Shown: positions 39,701 to 42,748 of the stretch, piece by piece
Layout: every line of letters begins with the position of its first letter
How positions within the stretch are numbered: position 1 is the stretch's first letter
Source: Alentia gelatinosa
Lineage: Eukaryota > Annelida > Polychaeta > Phyllodocida > Polynoidae
Direction: 5' to 3'
NCBI GenBank assembly: GCA_950022655.1
Contig: OX465580.1
Coordinates: forward strand, 46,188,028 to 46,252,027
Length of the DNA: 64,000 nucleotides
Translations under genes and position numbers: made by a program
Notes under the pieces: model-generated
What the model was told of the DNA's origin: nothing
Seen by the model: only the letters and a program-made list of their open reading frames with translations
Databases searched by the model: none

Positions 39701-42700
39701 CCGTGATTAGGGTATCATCCAGGGTGTCATTCAAACTTGGGGGTCGTCTGAAGGCTCCAATCTGAGGAGATCTGTGGATATTCTACGTAGTATTTTGCCT
39801 ACCATTTCACAGAGGCCACGGAAGCCTGGGGTCTGTTGAATAACTTATGGCTACGAGAGTACAGGGTACAAGCTCGTTTGCTAAGACAGTCCTAGATGAC
39901 GGAGGGTCGTCTATGAGTGTTGAATCAATTCAAAGTCCCTGAGTCTCGTTGGTGTCCAGAAAAGATTCATGTACGAACTTAAATACATGAATTCCCGTTC
40001 AGCATGCCTAGTGGTCGAGTGTTTAGTAAAGCCCATCACTCGGTCAAACACCATTCTGGCGTCATGGCTAAGGAAATTCAATGCATTCACCCCTAGAGTA
40101 TGAACGATGGGTGAGACGACAAGGCTATTGTTTTTCACAAGATATGACAGTTTGGTCAAAGAAGGTTATAACGCGTCTAGCCTTTCTAAACTTGATAGTT
40201 GATAATGGTCTGTCTTCTTCTTTCCACAGGTAAAGGTAGGTATAGACTGCCCATGACTGCCAGTTTGTAATAAAGCAGACGCTAGTGGTGGTCCTGTGTT
40301 ATCTAAACAATATCTTATGTATCATAGAGGCAATGTGTTACCCACCAAATTGGATCTGGAATACCACTGAATACGATGCAATCAACGCATTTTTTCTGGA
40401 GATAATCTTGATAGGTATTAGAAATGAATTACGCTCACACACCCATCCCCTAATGTCAAAGAATATGTTGCCATGAGAATGTTGAACCACTGGAGCGTGT
40501 TTTTATGAAGCCAACTTCACTTTTGATAGAGCGGGAAAAAAGTCTATTATTCAACAGGACCCTGATTTGTAAGTGGTGACCAGAATATTTAGAGTTTCTG
40601 AATTATCTTCTCTTTTTCTAAATTTCAGGAAGAGTACAGTACATGTTTGAGTACACTTGTGACAATCTGCGTAATAGTTTTCATTGTCACTCTAGACCAT
40701 TCAACCATTGCAACTTGAACAATGACATACATGTCAATAATAACATTAAGATTGTTGATAGATATATTAATGAGATTAGTAATGAGATGACGATACCAAC
40801 ATATCCTGCTGACTATTCTGTACATTTTACCCGAATATACATTTGAACCGATTAATAGAGATTTTTTGGGTTTTTTTTATAACTTTTATTAGGGTAATTT
40901 TGTACAAACAAACACCGAACTCGGCAAGTCGCCGGTCTTCCGTCCGGGCCCTCCATTGACCTACCTATCAAGATTATCTCCAGAAAAAATGCGTTGATTG
41001 CATCGTATTCAGTGGTATTCCAGATCCAACCTGTTCCAATACATGGAGCCTTCATACAAAGGGGTTTCCTTATAAAAGTTAGCCCGAGGGCGACGTAAAT
41101 CAATTCTCTTTTTCAGCTGGAGATCTAGTCTTTGTGTCCATCTATGCATGGCTCGAGATGCTTTGTATGCCTCCTCAGATACATAAGTATCATATTTTCG
41201 GTTCATATTCTTTGAGAAACTCTACCCTGTTCACACAGTTGGATTTAGAGGACCTATGCTACTATAGGACTGGGTGCCCACAGTGGACTAATCTTCCGTC
41301 GGCTGTACAGTATTTAGTTAATCAATTTTTCTTCATATAAGCATATCCTTCTCATACGAATAAGATGCCAATATGAGATACCTCTCACAGAATTTCGGGG
41401 CAGGAGGAGGGGGTGCCGAGTCAAAGTGTAGGTAGTTCAAAATGTCTGCAGTTTGGTGTACACATCTGTCACTGAACCGCTTTTTAATTTCGTAGTTATC
41501 AAAGTTTAGAATTTCATCTGAGAATGAGTTGAGACAGTTCTCGTAATGGCTCCAGATTTTGCGCAAATCTGTACACGATGCTGTATAGATACTGTCATAG
41601 TTGATATTTACATTCGGACTTGTAAATGTACAAAACAATAGCTTGAATAGATTGAGCATCTGGCATCTGAATGTATGACAAGTTGGTAGTAGATACTATG
41701 GTGAAAGTCAAATAATGCATGTAAGTTTCTAGTTAGCTCTCTATCCATTGGTCCATTCTATCATGTGATAGCCGAAGCTCATTTGCATAGGTCTAGGTGA
41801 AAAAAATTACTCAAGATAGAATCCACAACCCACACGCCCATGGGCCAGTGGAAGTTGAGACTATAGGCCATAAAATATCATATTTATTTTTGGAATGATT
41901 TTATCCACAGGCTTCGCACCCCTTTCGGATGACGTTTGAACGTACATGCATATGGAGTAACATCATTTGATTTACCTACATAACTTCCCATCAAATTTTG
42001 TTTGTCGCCAATGGGTTACATTTTTACACATCAGAATCCAATACCTATTTATTCCAATAAATCTGACATACTAGAAACAATTGTCCTATTTTCCAGTGAC
42101 TATCCTGACAGCAATTAATGTTAGTTGGCGCTTGTGTCGTCGGTGGATTTGCTGGCAGATCATAGGGTATTCAACAGTTTAAAATATCGGTGCGTGATTC
42201 ACTTGGTGAATTGGGGACGAGAAAAGTTATGAAAAGTGTTTCCCATTATTTTCAATTACATCCATCAAAATCAAACCACTGTGCATTACTTAAAACACGA
42301 GGTATCAGAATACATTTTTTTTTCTTTTTAATTCCAATTTTCAAATATACCATCTTCACCCCAGATTAAAAATGCCCAGAATAGTGATAACGTATGAAAA
42401 ACTAAAGTTTTGTATGCATATGGGTATAACGAAATAAAAAATCCCATAAACACAAAAAAAACTGATGTACATCTATGGTTTGTATTTGTTGGTGCTAAGT
42501 TTCTTGAATTAAATTTTTCGTGTTTTCTTTTTGCACTTACCTTCTATGAGCCATTCGCAGTGAGCAGAAGGTGGGTAGTCGTCGGGACCATCAGTAACTA
42601 TGCCGGTTGTCTGGTTAAGCACCGTGCGTCCTGTGCATGCAGCGGCCTCTGGTGGCAAGCCTTGTAACACTGCCCACAGGACGGGCACCAACCGTAGCCA

Positions 42701-42748
42701 AGATAACGCGCGCTGGTAACAAGCGCTGCAGGCTGGCGGCACCGTCAT
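437..42748 (-). CDS. MEGF8: MEGF8 orthologue, 5' part (18 exons, about 1,575 residues; 3' part outside window)
   Basis: Large single-pass membrane protein. In vertebrates MEGF8 works with MOSMO and the ubiquitin ligase MGRN1 to lower surface Smoothened and damp Hedgehog signalling. Eighteen exons on the minus strand join in frame: 42541-42748, 22525-22688, 21174-22341, 18990-19141, 16345-16500, 15436-15616, 14527-14693, 13734-13949, 12896-13117, 11900-12148, 11599-11702, 11092-11357, 9779-10004, 7083-7306, 2636-3003, 2007-2172, 1144-1331, 437-738. Domain order is signal peptide, CUB, two EGF, six kelch, PSI repeats, EGF-Ca, EGF, laminin EGF, CUB, EGF, start of second kelch set. This order, and stretches such as RAFHTASV, NYMVVYGG and CGWCGN-DNPTLG, fit MEGF8 rather than the shorter attractin. 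The second propeller's remainder, later EGF/PSI repeats, transmembrane helix and cytoplasmic tail must lie beyond position 1. Exon borders are read by eye. Confidence 0.93.
1144..1331 (-). CDS. MEGF8: MEGF8 exon 17: end of CUB2 and EGF repeat
   Basis: Starts STSSTRGFNATYRVNSC, finishing CUB2. An EGF follows: CQGNRVCVDDRCVCASGYGG. A second EGF begins LCPQNCSATINQGTCDE. Acceptor CTACAG, donor GTACGT, phase 1 in and 0 out. Confidence 0.88.
2007..2172 (-). CDS. MEGF8: MEGF8 exon 16: CUB2 core
   Basis: DYVYVYDGIPSFMTS, then LLAAYCGYNYEQPLKVEAKS and LTVYFEANIEP, form the CUB core. Acceptor TTACAG, donor GTAAGT, phase 0 in and 1 out. Confidence 0.9.
2636..3003 (-). CDS. MEGF8: MEGF8 exon 15: laminin EGF and start of CUB2
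   Basis: Residues about 1235-1357. CVPCDCNGHGDVDRGICN, then CFCRDNTEGDTCELCREGYY, is a laminin EGF closely matching MEGF8. It continues with GRTILGNITSGALGS and YCLWIL, the first strands of the second CUB domain. Acceptor GTTCAG. Donor AGG|GTTGGT is weak but keeps phase with the next exon. A long opposite-strand frame here is a shadow. Confidence 0.9.
3130..3810 (+). pseudogene. Non-LTR retrotransposon (LINE) reverse-transcriptase fragment, degenerate
   Basis: Frame around 3160-3235 reads QYADDTVLDTSYSI, the YADD catalytic motif of reverse transcriptase. After a stop the same class of sequence continues with LNKLVTWCN and STLNVKK, and around 3620-3700 with LLSQLQILQNKALRIVL, which is typical of the LINE post-RT region. 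Stops and frameshifts break it and the 5' half is absent. It lies in MEGF8 intron 14, antisense to the gene. Confidence 0.8.
4085..5830 (-). pseudogene. LINE remnant with endonuclease and RT tail but deleted RT core
   Basis: Read from the right end, the minus strand gives an apurinic-type endonuclease: ISLTETLLLDAI, GYKFSRLDR and GGLGCYI near 5520-5744, then the GDxNxD-like ILGDPNVDLNK near 5400. A linker (KPSWISREFSNLILHRRSL, 4889-5092) follows. The post-RT tail follows at 4109-4639: YLGLIVDSSLTWIPQVN, then LDRLLVRGLKLLHNYRG. Only about 250 nt separate linker and tail, where an intact LINE needs roughly 1 kb of RT core, so the core is deleted. Sits tail-to-tail with the LINE fragment at 3130-3810. 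Confidence 0.85.
5983..6042 (+). repeat. Two poly(G) runs
   Basis: A run of about 20 G near 5991-6010 and a second of about 13 G near 6028-6040. Such runs recur in the window (C at 8838, 9043, 19846, 26648, 44457, 44667; G at 43567, 55404). Confidence 0.8.
6330..6390 (+). ncRNA. Hammerhead-ribozyme-core-like hairpin 1
   Basis: CTGAGGA at 6337-6343, one extra A, stem GGCGT/ACGCC (6345-6349 with 6354-6358) closed by a TGAA loop, then GAAAC at 6359-6363. The following ACTTT (6362-6366) can pair with AAAGT (6382-6386), leaving GUA as a possible cleavage triplet. This matches CUGANGA-stem II-GAAA-stem III of hammerhead ribozymes, known from Penelope-like elements. Against it: the extra A before stem II, and no convincing stem I. 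Best of the copies in this window. Confidence 0.45.
6391..7082. other. Rest of MEGF8 intron 14
   Basis: AT-rich, with several short open frames but no recognisable domain. Nothing further supported. Confidence 0.4.
7083..7306 (-). CDS. MEGF8: MEGF8 exon 14: EGF and laminin-type EGF
   Basis: Residues about 1160-1234. CVHGHCSGAPDFECLCDVGW is an EGF repeat. CGCNNHSTC...CDECQHWSTGDHCQMCQPG is a laminin EGF module with eight-Cys spacing. Acceptor TTTCAG, donor GTCAGT. Confidence 0.9.
7610..7890 (+). repeat. Imperfect minisatellite (AGTAACTCACTGATCAC-type)
   Basis: Recurring AGTAACTCACTGATCAC and ACACACAGCA blocks with irregular spacing of about 35-50 bp. Related sequence resumes at 9640-9745 (CACACAGCAAGCAATTATCT, CACTACACGGTAAGTA), on the far side of a 1.75-kb block of other repeats. 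Confidence 0.65.
7895..9640 (+). mobile_element. Interspersed repeat block with TATAGGTTTTTATAGG tracts, interrupting a minisatellite
   Basis: Starts near CCAGTGCCCCGCTTCC, then (A)TATAGGTTTTTA tracts and ACATCAGGATGTCTGGCTC. Positions 7895-8225 match 57125-57445 in reverse orientation, including AACCTGATGAGCCAGACATC there. The TATAGGTTTTTATAGG tract recurs at 9533-9620 near the other end. No coding capacity seen. The minisatellite on both sides suggests an insertion, but I cannot find a clear target-site duplication. Confidence 0.5.
9779..10004 (-). CDS. MEGF8: MEGF8 exon 13: calcium-binding EGF
   Basis: Residues about 1085-1159. CPDVHECRLNLHDCHTNATC followed by NTPDSYICTCNRGFMGNG is a complete EGF-Ca module: D-x-E at the start, an N/D hydroxylation-type C-x-N position and an aromatic. 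Acceptor CTTCAG, donor GTAAGT. Confidence 0.9.
10205..10485 (+). repeat. Foldback-like repeat with GAACTCGACCC units
   Basis: Repeated AACGAACTCGACCC at 10215-10265, a CCCTAACCCTAAC core near 10391, then inverted GGGTCGAATTCTCC at 10456-10472. Same layout as the element at 57935-58265, with different outer sequence. Confidence 0.45.
10486..11091. other. MEGF8 intron 12, remainder
   Basis: AT-rich intron with no recognised feature. Confidence 0.4.
11092..11357 (-). CDS. MEGF8: MEGF8 exon 12: two PSI repeats
   Basis: Residues about 996-1084. CVTCLFERNECAWCEQTRTC, then YGGCTQWMDS, then CGHCLADFQCGWCGN and DNPTLGTCLHGDFTG. One of the best-conserved blocks; human MEGF8 has almost the same CGWCGNEDNPTLG motif. 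Donor GTAAGC. Confidence 0.92.
11599..11702 (-). CDS. MEGF8: MEGF8 exon 11: short Cys-containing exon
   Basis: Thirty-four codons plus 2 nt: DTLCEWLSQEARCLRRGRFE to LCPVPCR. Corresponds to the MEGF8 segment CEWHQ...CSRRGRG...CPPLC. Acceptor ACCAG, donor GTAAGT, phase 0 in and 2 out. Confidence 0.83.
11900..12148 (-). CDS. MEGF8: MEGF8 exon 10: FLEPY motif and PSI repeat
   Basis: Eighty-three codons. EFTAEFLEPY is followed by a PSI module CLGCMTNTACGWCPTSRTC and a second Cys cluster, CSRCSDYISCDTCAQ. Very close in spacing to MEGF8. Acceptor GTTTAG, donor GTCAGT. Confidence 0.9.
12520..12672. mobile_element. Hairpin (foldback) MITE, copy 1
   Basis: Outer arms AATGGTTACTGAGCCCG and CGGGCTAAGTCACTACGGTT are inverted. 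An inner palindrome TGATGCCATAAATAC/GTATTTATGGCATCA lies inside. The outer arm and GGCCGTTCGAGGTC match the hairpin at 62215-62380, so this is a family. In MEGF8 intron 9. Confidence 0.65.
12673..12895. other. MEGF8 intron 9, part with CGGGCGCAGTGCGCCCG palindrome
   Basis: Near 12750-12795, GGGCACAGTGTGCCC and CGGGCGCAGTGCGCCCG are two short perfect palindromes 30 bp apart with similar cores. Otherwise ordinary intron. Confidence 0.4.
12896..13117 (-). CDS. MEGF8: MEGF8 exon 9: inter-PSI region
   Basis: Seventy-four codons starting VLIAELRTGGYVN and ending MQLEWTGALADPTRIRQ. Acceptor CTTCAG, donor GTACGC, phase 0 at both ends. Sequence conservation is low, but exon phase and position place it before the conserved FLEPY segment. 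Confidence 0.8.
13574..13612 (+). ncRNA. Hammerhead-core-like motif, weakest copy
   Basis: TATGATGA (13574-13581), AA, GGG (13584-13586) pairing with CCC (13595-13597), then GAAAC at 13598-13602 and ATGTCGG. Only 3 bp of stem, and the leading C-U-G is degraded. Listed because it shares the order of motif parts with the other copies. Confidence 0.25.
13734..13949 (-). CDS. MEGF8: MEGF8 exon 8: inter-PSI beta-rich region
   Basis: Seventy-two codons. VQIVRTTRLTYQ and FEGFIHPMGAE align with the MEGF8 stretch that reads VSIVRSTTITL and YRGFIYPM in the human protein. Acceptor TTCCAG is good. The donor that keeps the frame is AAG|GTCCTA, a poor 5' splice site, so the 3' border is the least certain border in the gene. 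Confidence 0.78.
14235..14480 (+). repeat. Polypurine tract (GGGAAGGAGG / GGCAGGGA type)
   Basis: About 240 bp almost wholly A and G with some CA, built of GGCAGGGAG-like and AAGAGAC-like units. It lies just downstream of the exon 7 donor and is pyrimidine-rich in the MEGF8 transcript. Open frames through it are low-complexity artefacts. Confidence 0.7.
14527..14693 (-). CDS. MEGF8: MEGF8 exon 7: linker after the first PSI block
   Basis: Residues 677-732. ACDQKYSSKQKVTPWWG followed by VEQCRLEDYPAGLLYIRYRH. It corresponds to the weakly conserved W-containing linker of MEGF8. A 240-bp polypurine tract begins just after its donor (GTAAGT) in the intron. Confidence 0.8.
14694..16344. other. MEGF8 introns 5 and 6, no feature recognised outside exon 6
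   Basis: AT-rich. Positions 16243-16290 (AAAATGAAAATATGGATTTC) resemble 18560-18605 and 18897-18935, a short dispersed repeat. Confidence 0.45.
15436..15616 (-). CDS. MEGF8: MEGF8 exon 6: Cys-rich PSI segment
   Basis: Residues 617-676. Reads TCMKDVRTGKCPGICLALHD, CASC, then NERCAWCVKAASCQKID. Matches the MEGF8 region with paired CxxC and a CAWC/GWC PSI core. Acceptor TTGTAG (no strong C before AG); donor GTAAAC at phase 1. Confidence 0.83.
16345..16500 (-). CDS. MEGF8: MEGF8 exon 5: first PSI repeat
   Basis: Fifty-two codons in frame: DHCDNYTDYDFCKEDPECVW then CMELPTPTAQ and AGCIHRRQAQ. The C-x-x-DPEC-x-WC pattern is a plexin-semaphorin-integrin (PSI) module that follows the first propeller in MEGF8. 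Acceptor GGACAG; donor GTAATT, slightly weak. Phase 0 at both ends. Confidence 0.85.
16594..16641 (-). ncRNA. Hammerhead-core-like hairpin at the end of a putative retroelement
   Basis: Minus strand: CCTTGAAAAA (degraded CCTGATGAA), stem GACTA/TAGTC (16630-16626 with 16620-16616), loop TGTAA, then GAAACGTCGGTT. The stem is perfect and differs in sequence from the other copies; the first core strand is damaged. It lies downstream of the basic reading frame at 17070-18027 in the same orientation. Confidence 0.4.
17070..18027 (-). CDS. Basic Ser/Pro/Lys/Thr-rich reading frame, probably of a non-autonomous retroelement; frameshifted
   Basis: A 265-codon frame (17230-18027) starts MSTPTIKINSPTFKKKSPLK. 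It has a Ser run flanked by Arg (about residues 103-118), Thr/Lys/Pro repeats (TKTTPTKTTTPTKTK) and an acidic patch (LALSESELEE). It overlaps in another frame with a 94-codon frame (17070-17354) that continues the same character and ends in a non-repetitive segment, VMFDLFSIVNKCDPYVGHHM. This looks like one product split by a -1/+1 shift or a frameshift mutation. No family recognised. It is nested in MEGF8 intron 4, same strand. The downstream hammerhead-like motif suggests the ORF1-like or non-coding-RNA-binding part of a Penelope-type element. That role is inference. Confidence 0.4.
18117..18632 (+). CDS. Uncharacterised 171-codon open frame, possibly chance or transposon-derived
   Basis: Reads MKIKNPGPKKRRYHRNNWAA, then RAGVLVGVRKLSGNIFQVML, and ends ERVQNTV. 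No domain, signal or membrane segment recognised. Its last part overlaps a short dispersed repeat also seen at 16243 and 18897, which argues against a host gene. Divergent from the basic frame at 17070-18027. Chance occurrence of one such frame in 64 kb is not excluded. Confidence 0.2.
   Translation: MKIKNPGPKKRRYHRNNWAAWLVSECHERSVETKTARFQTVQVNRNMSQTFHYTGITTEFNTRLHCPSRNTQCENIGRQRAGVLVGVRKLSGNIFQVMLPPRDQKNIKIYTGSNGMGLRIYGEVKKYHSLYKVEPQLIFSGFTKDKIMKMKTWIPIEKWKTGIFERVQNTV
18990..19141 (-). CDS. MEGF8: MEGF8 exon 4: last blade of the first propeller
   Basis: Residues 514-564. RGRFSHVAA and LLISGGYSGSVLGDLIAYSVP form the sixth blade, aligning with the MEGF8 segment that closes the first propeller. 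Acceptor TTTCAG, donor GTGAGT; phase 1 in, 0 out. Confidence 0.88.
19731..19764 (-). ncRNA. Hammerhead-core-like hairpin 3
   Basis: Minus strand: CTGATGA (19762-19756), extra A, stem GACCA/TGGTC (19754-19750 with 19745-19741), CACC loop, then GACAC (one change from GAAAC) and GTAGG. It is head-to-head with copy 19833-19875; both end in GTAGG. Confidence 0.4.
19833..19880 (+). ncRNA. Hammerhead-core-like hairpin 2
   Basis: CTGATGA (19833-19839), extra A, stem GGCCA/TGGCC (19841-19845 with 19861-19865), a C15 loop, then GAAACGTAGGC. All conserved core letters are present. Stems I and III are not evident. In MEGF8 intron 3, about 70 bp from an inverted partner, suggesting two ends of one element. 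Confidence 0.45.
19881..21173. other. MEGF8 intron 3, remainder
   Basis: AT-rich, no recognisable gene or repeat family. Confidence 0.4.
21174..22341 (-). CDS. MEGF8: MEGF8 exon 3: end of CUB1, two EGF repeats, most of the first kelch propeller
   Basis: The largest exon (1,168 nt; residues 125-513). It opens with the CUB end FYSDRNYVLEGF. Two six-Cys EGF-like repeats follow (CPFNCSDNGQC..., CPPGCTEHGRC...). Five kelch blades can be seen from VLYVFGG, IYMYGG, LYLFGG, LLVFGG and MVVYGG. The last blade, RAFHTASVMGNYMVVYGG then YYHLGCHRWV, is nearly diagnostic for MEGF8. A single exon holding most of the propeller is large beside the others (about 100-370 nt). It ends at phase 1 on GTAAGT. Confidence 0.93.
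22525..22688 (-). CDS. MEGF8: MEGF8 exon 2: CUB1 core
   Basis: Encodes residues 70-124 with the CUB signature TECSYDYLFIYDG followed by RLLGSFSGSTKPDPVLA. Acceptor is TTACAG and donor GTAAGG. It enters at phase 1 and leaves at phase 0, matching its neighbours. It lies 19.9 kb from exon 1. Longer open frames on both strands here are shadows; only this frame has CUB residues. Confidence 0.9.
23170..23410 (-). mobile_element. SINE body, partial copy
   Basis: Shares with 23515-23860 the blocks CCACAAG-GTGGTGATCGAATC, CACCCCT-CA-AT-TACCGA, TGAGAGTTC and CATAGACATGGTATGAGAA, in the same orientation, about 360 bp away. The tRNA-like head is missing. Confidence 0.6.
23515..23860 (-). mobile_element. 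tRNA-Leu-derived SINE, near full length
   Basis: The minus-strand head (about 23860-23785) reads TGCTCAGTGATTAAGGCACT (A-box like) and an anticodon arm GGACTTAAAATCC with loop CTTAAAA (anticodon TAA, Leu). GGTTTTGAGTCTC at 23803-23791 is B-box like. The body has CATACCATGTCTATG and GATTCGATCACCAC blocks. The 3' end is AAACGTCC-type sequence running into AATCAAACCAAACC. The tRNA-SINE plan is established. The central-domain superfamily is not identified. Confidence 0.7.
24590..25260. mobile_element. Nested-palindrome foldback element, copy A (decayed)
   Basis: Left arm GGTACAAGCTACAAAACTCGA...CACAAGCTTGGTAGGTCG (24603-24693). Inner TTAACAACTAATG and GTACGGAACAGTGTTCCAT lie at 24733-24780. The right arm is GAACGACTTGACAATGCTG...AGCATAGTAGGTCG at 25120-25245. 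These are the blocks of the larger copy at 28990-30480. The centre carries ATGCCACTAGTGGCAT. No open frame with transposase character. Confidence 0.55.
25540..25585. repeat. SINE 3'-tail fragment
   Basis: GGTTTGGTTGATTTAACGTCC resembles the tail region of the SINE at 23515-23860. Confidence 0.35.
25779..26015 (-). CDS. Unrecognised GC-rich frame, possible terminal exon
   Basis: In a GC- and CpG-rich island within AT-rich intron, the minus strand reads STSEYSLLAVTYNNYTEQV, then FTPIDPVLAPVAMATALVAG and ends SMTTDWDGY-stop at 25779. It has a mildly hydrophobic stretch (PVLAPVAMATALVAG). A possible acceptor AACACAATAG lies at about 26010-26019. A minus-strand AATAAA is at 25733-25738, 41 nt past the stop. 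No protein family recognised. It could be the last exon of a gene nested in MEGF8 intron 1 or an old transposon frame. Confidence 0.3.
26750..26915 (-). mobile_element. SINE body, second partial copy
   Basis: CATAGACATGGTATGAGAA, GGCCTTTGATAT, AGCAGTAAATCTACCACTGC and AGAAAAGTGGCTGCA match 23690-23790. The tRNA-like head diverges after GACTCAAATCAAC. Confidence 0.6.
26920..28980. other. MEGF8 intron 1 segment without recognised feature
   Basis: AT-moderate sequence with no convincing coding frame. No repeat partner found within this window. Confidence 0.4.
28990..30480. mobile_element. Nested-palindrome foldback element, copy B (about 1.5 kb)
   Basis: Three long hairpins: 28996-29149 (arms about 72 bp), 29328-29478 (arms about 65 bp, ACATCTGGAGCTAGGACCAC) and 30324-30476. 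The first and third are related and sit at opposite ends (GACCATGCTGTAC ... GTACAGCATGGTC; CGGAACTCGGC-TAAA-GCC at the centres). Inside them AAAATACTGTACGGACCA-C-TGGTCCGTACAC occurs inverted at 29239-29270 and 30197-30229, so the whole block is a large inverted repeat made of smaller ones. No transposase frame seen; probably non-autonomous. Confidence 0.7.
31145..31371. mobile_element. Two small TIR MITEs (TATAAGACATYGA ends)
   Basis: Copies at about 31149-31243 and 31284-31369 share TTCCCGATTCATCC, GACCATCG and GGTGAGAGTCGGC. The second is bounded by TATAAGACATCGA and TCGATGTCTTATA. A third copy is at 37530-37606. Confidence 0.65.
31610..32185 (+). repeat. Direct duplication of about 150 bp
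   Basis: CAATAATGCAAAGTTTGATA and ACTTCTGTCCT at 31671-31710 recur at 32100-32135, with CAGATCTATAATC/AAGATCTATAATC after each. Offset is about 425 bp. Between them, CCCGACCCGTCGGG-type short palindromes. Confidence 0.55.
32466..32729. mobile_element. TIR MITE of about 260 bp, copy 1
   Basis: Shares with 59435-59694, in reverse orientation, GATTTGGTTGTCTTGCTA, TTGAGGTG, GTGGAGCACCAAAA and GTGTTGGTGGAA-C-GCCCTT. One end is intact (GTGTTGGTGGAACCAGCCCTTA), the other partly decayed. Confidence 0.7.
33120..33490. other. GC- and CpG-rich island in MEGF8 intron 1
   Basis: Markedly richer in C, G and CpG than its surroundings (for example CCCGCCCGCGCCCGCCCGC near 33335). Open frames on both strands up to about 106 codons are probably effects of base composition. 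Could be a regulatory island, an alternative first exon, or a repeat. Confidence 0.4.
33491..35250. other. MEGF8 intron 1 segment, nothing recognised
   Basis: AT-rich, short meaningless frames only. Confidence 0.4.
35254..35369 (+). repeat. Dispersed repeat, second copy of 251-361
   Basis: AATGTTGGCCATGAAATA, AACCACTGT and ATGAGGCTCAATAT match the copy at the left end of the window, same orientation. Confidence 0.5.
35906..36430 (-). pseudogene. Penelope-like element C-terminal fragment (GIY-YIG region)
   Basis: The minus strand reads HAFREPPNLKTHLVKAELPA (about 36415-36340), the segment linking RT to endonuclease in Penelope-like elements. A stop is followed by NSCRICLQL. Then come SELAKHFNLKVHMGLNDVPI and IVDFIYAHPD, with WIQRLHTNTPLGLDP near the end. 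The LAKHFN, DF-I and WI-L-T-P-GL-N pattern is the GIY-YIG tail. Truncated at the 5' side and interrupted by stops. Confidence 0.75.
37530..37606. mobile_element. Minimal MITE, 77 bp with perfect 16-bp TIRs
   Basis: TAAGACATTGACATTT at 37530-37545 and its exact complement AAATGTCAATGTCTTA at 37591-37606. The internal TTCCCGA and CATCGTGAATCGGGA blocks link it to the copies at 31149-31369. Confidence 0.75.
37610..38430. other. GC-richer block of unknown nature
   Basis: Higher GC than its neighbours, with open frames of 60-90 codons on both strands and no recognised domain. It begins with GTTGTTCCACCAACCAGG, reminiscent of the TIR of the MITE at 59435. Possibly a decayed DNA transposon. Confidence 0.3.
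39266..39800 (-). pseudogene. Second Penelope-like C-terminal fragment
   Basis: The minus strand reads GAFRRPPSLNDTLDDTL (about 39760-39710), then TVMYTICWSN near 39610. SVHYEGLDDVAIHILDCVYA, HPDAPKAKYLRYLES and RLHTNA follow (39473-39266). This is the same domain order as at 35906-36430 but a different sequence, so a separate insertion. Confidence 0.65.
39911..40159 (-). CDS. Unrecognised 82-codon frame next to a Penelope-like fragment
   Basis: LGVNALNFLSHDARMVFDRV, then TRHAEREFMYLSSYMNLF. No family recognised. Same strand and just upstream of the Penelope-like fragment, so probably transposon debris. Confidence 0.2.
   Translation of the reverse strand: MTKLSYLVKNNSLVVSPIVHTLGVNALNFLSHDARMVFDRVMGFTKHSTTRHAEREFMYLSSYMNLFWTPTRLRDFELIQHS
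40350..41029. repeat. Perfect 68-bp inverted repeat with 544-bp loop
   Basis: 40350-40417 is the exact reverse complement of 40962-41029 (starts TTGGATCTGGAATACCACTG). Both arms translate in one frame as WIWNTTEYDAINAFFLEIIL, part of a LINE tail. Perfect identity in otherwise decayed sequence implies a recent inverted duplication or conversion. Confidence 0.85.
40855..41330 (-). pseudogene. LINE 3' fragment
   Basis: The minus strand reads MHRWTQRLDLQLKKRIDLRR, then FYKETPLYEGSMYWNRL and, after a shift, TEYDAINAFF, the usual C-terminal end of LINE reverse transcriptases. Confidence 0.65.
41333..41659 (-). CDS. Unrecognised 108-codon frame
   Basis: Reads LRKIWSHYENCLNSFSDEIL, then CVHQTADILNYLHF. 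It has no known domain and lies upstream of the LINE fragment on the same strand. Could be part of that element or chance. Confidence 0.2.
   Translation of the reverse strand: MLNLFKLLFCTFTSPNVNINYDSIYTASCTDLRKIWSHYENCLNSFSDEILNFDNYEIKKRFSDRCVHQTADILNYLHFDSAPPPPAPKFCERYLILASYSYEKDMLI
41660..42540. other. MEGF8 intron 1, proximal part
   Basis: AT-rich, no recognised feature. The exon 1 donor lies at 42535-42540. Confidence 0.4.
42541..42748 (-). CDS. MEGF8: MEGF8 exon 1: start codon, signal peptide, start of CUB1
   Basis: The start ATG is at 42746-42748 (MTVPPACSAC), with A at -3. Hydrophobic core LRLVPVLWAVLQGL (residues about 18-31) forms a signal peptide, with cleavage likely near the AAAC at about 37. 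The mature start CTGRTVLNQTTGIVTDGP and the end CEWLIE match the beginning of the MEGF8 CUB domain. The exon ends at phase 1 on a GTAAGT donor. An in-frame upstream ATG at 42823 would add 25 residues; I prefer the inner ATG because it gives a compact signal peptide. Confidence 0.85.

Noticed and set aside
437..42748. Attractin (ATRN) rather than MEGF8
   Set aside because: The gene has EGF-Ca, a second CUB and a second kelch set after PSI and laminin-EGF repeats, and closely MEGF8-like motifs. Attractin has a C-type lectin domain and only one propeller set.
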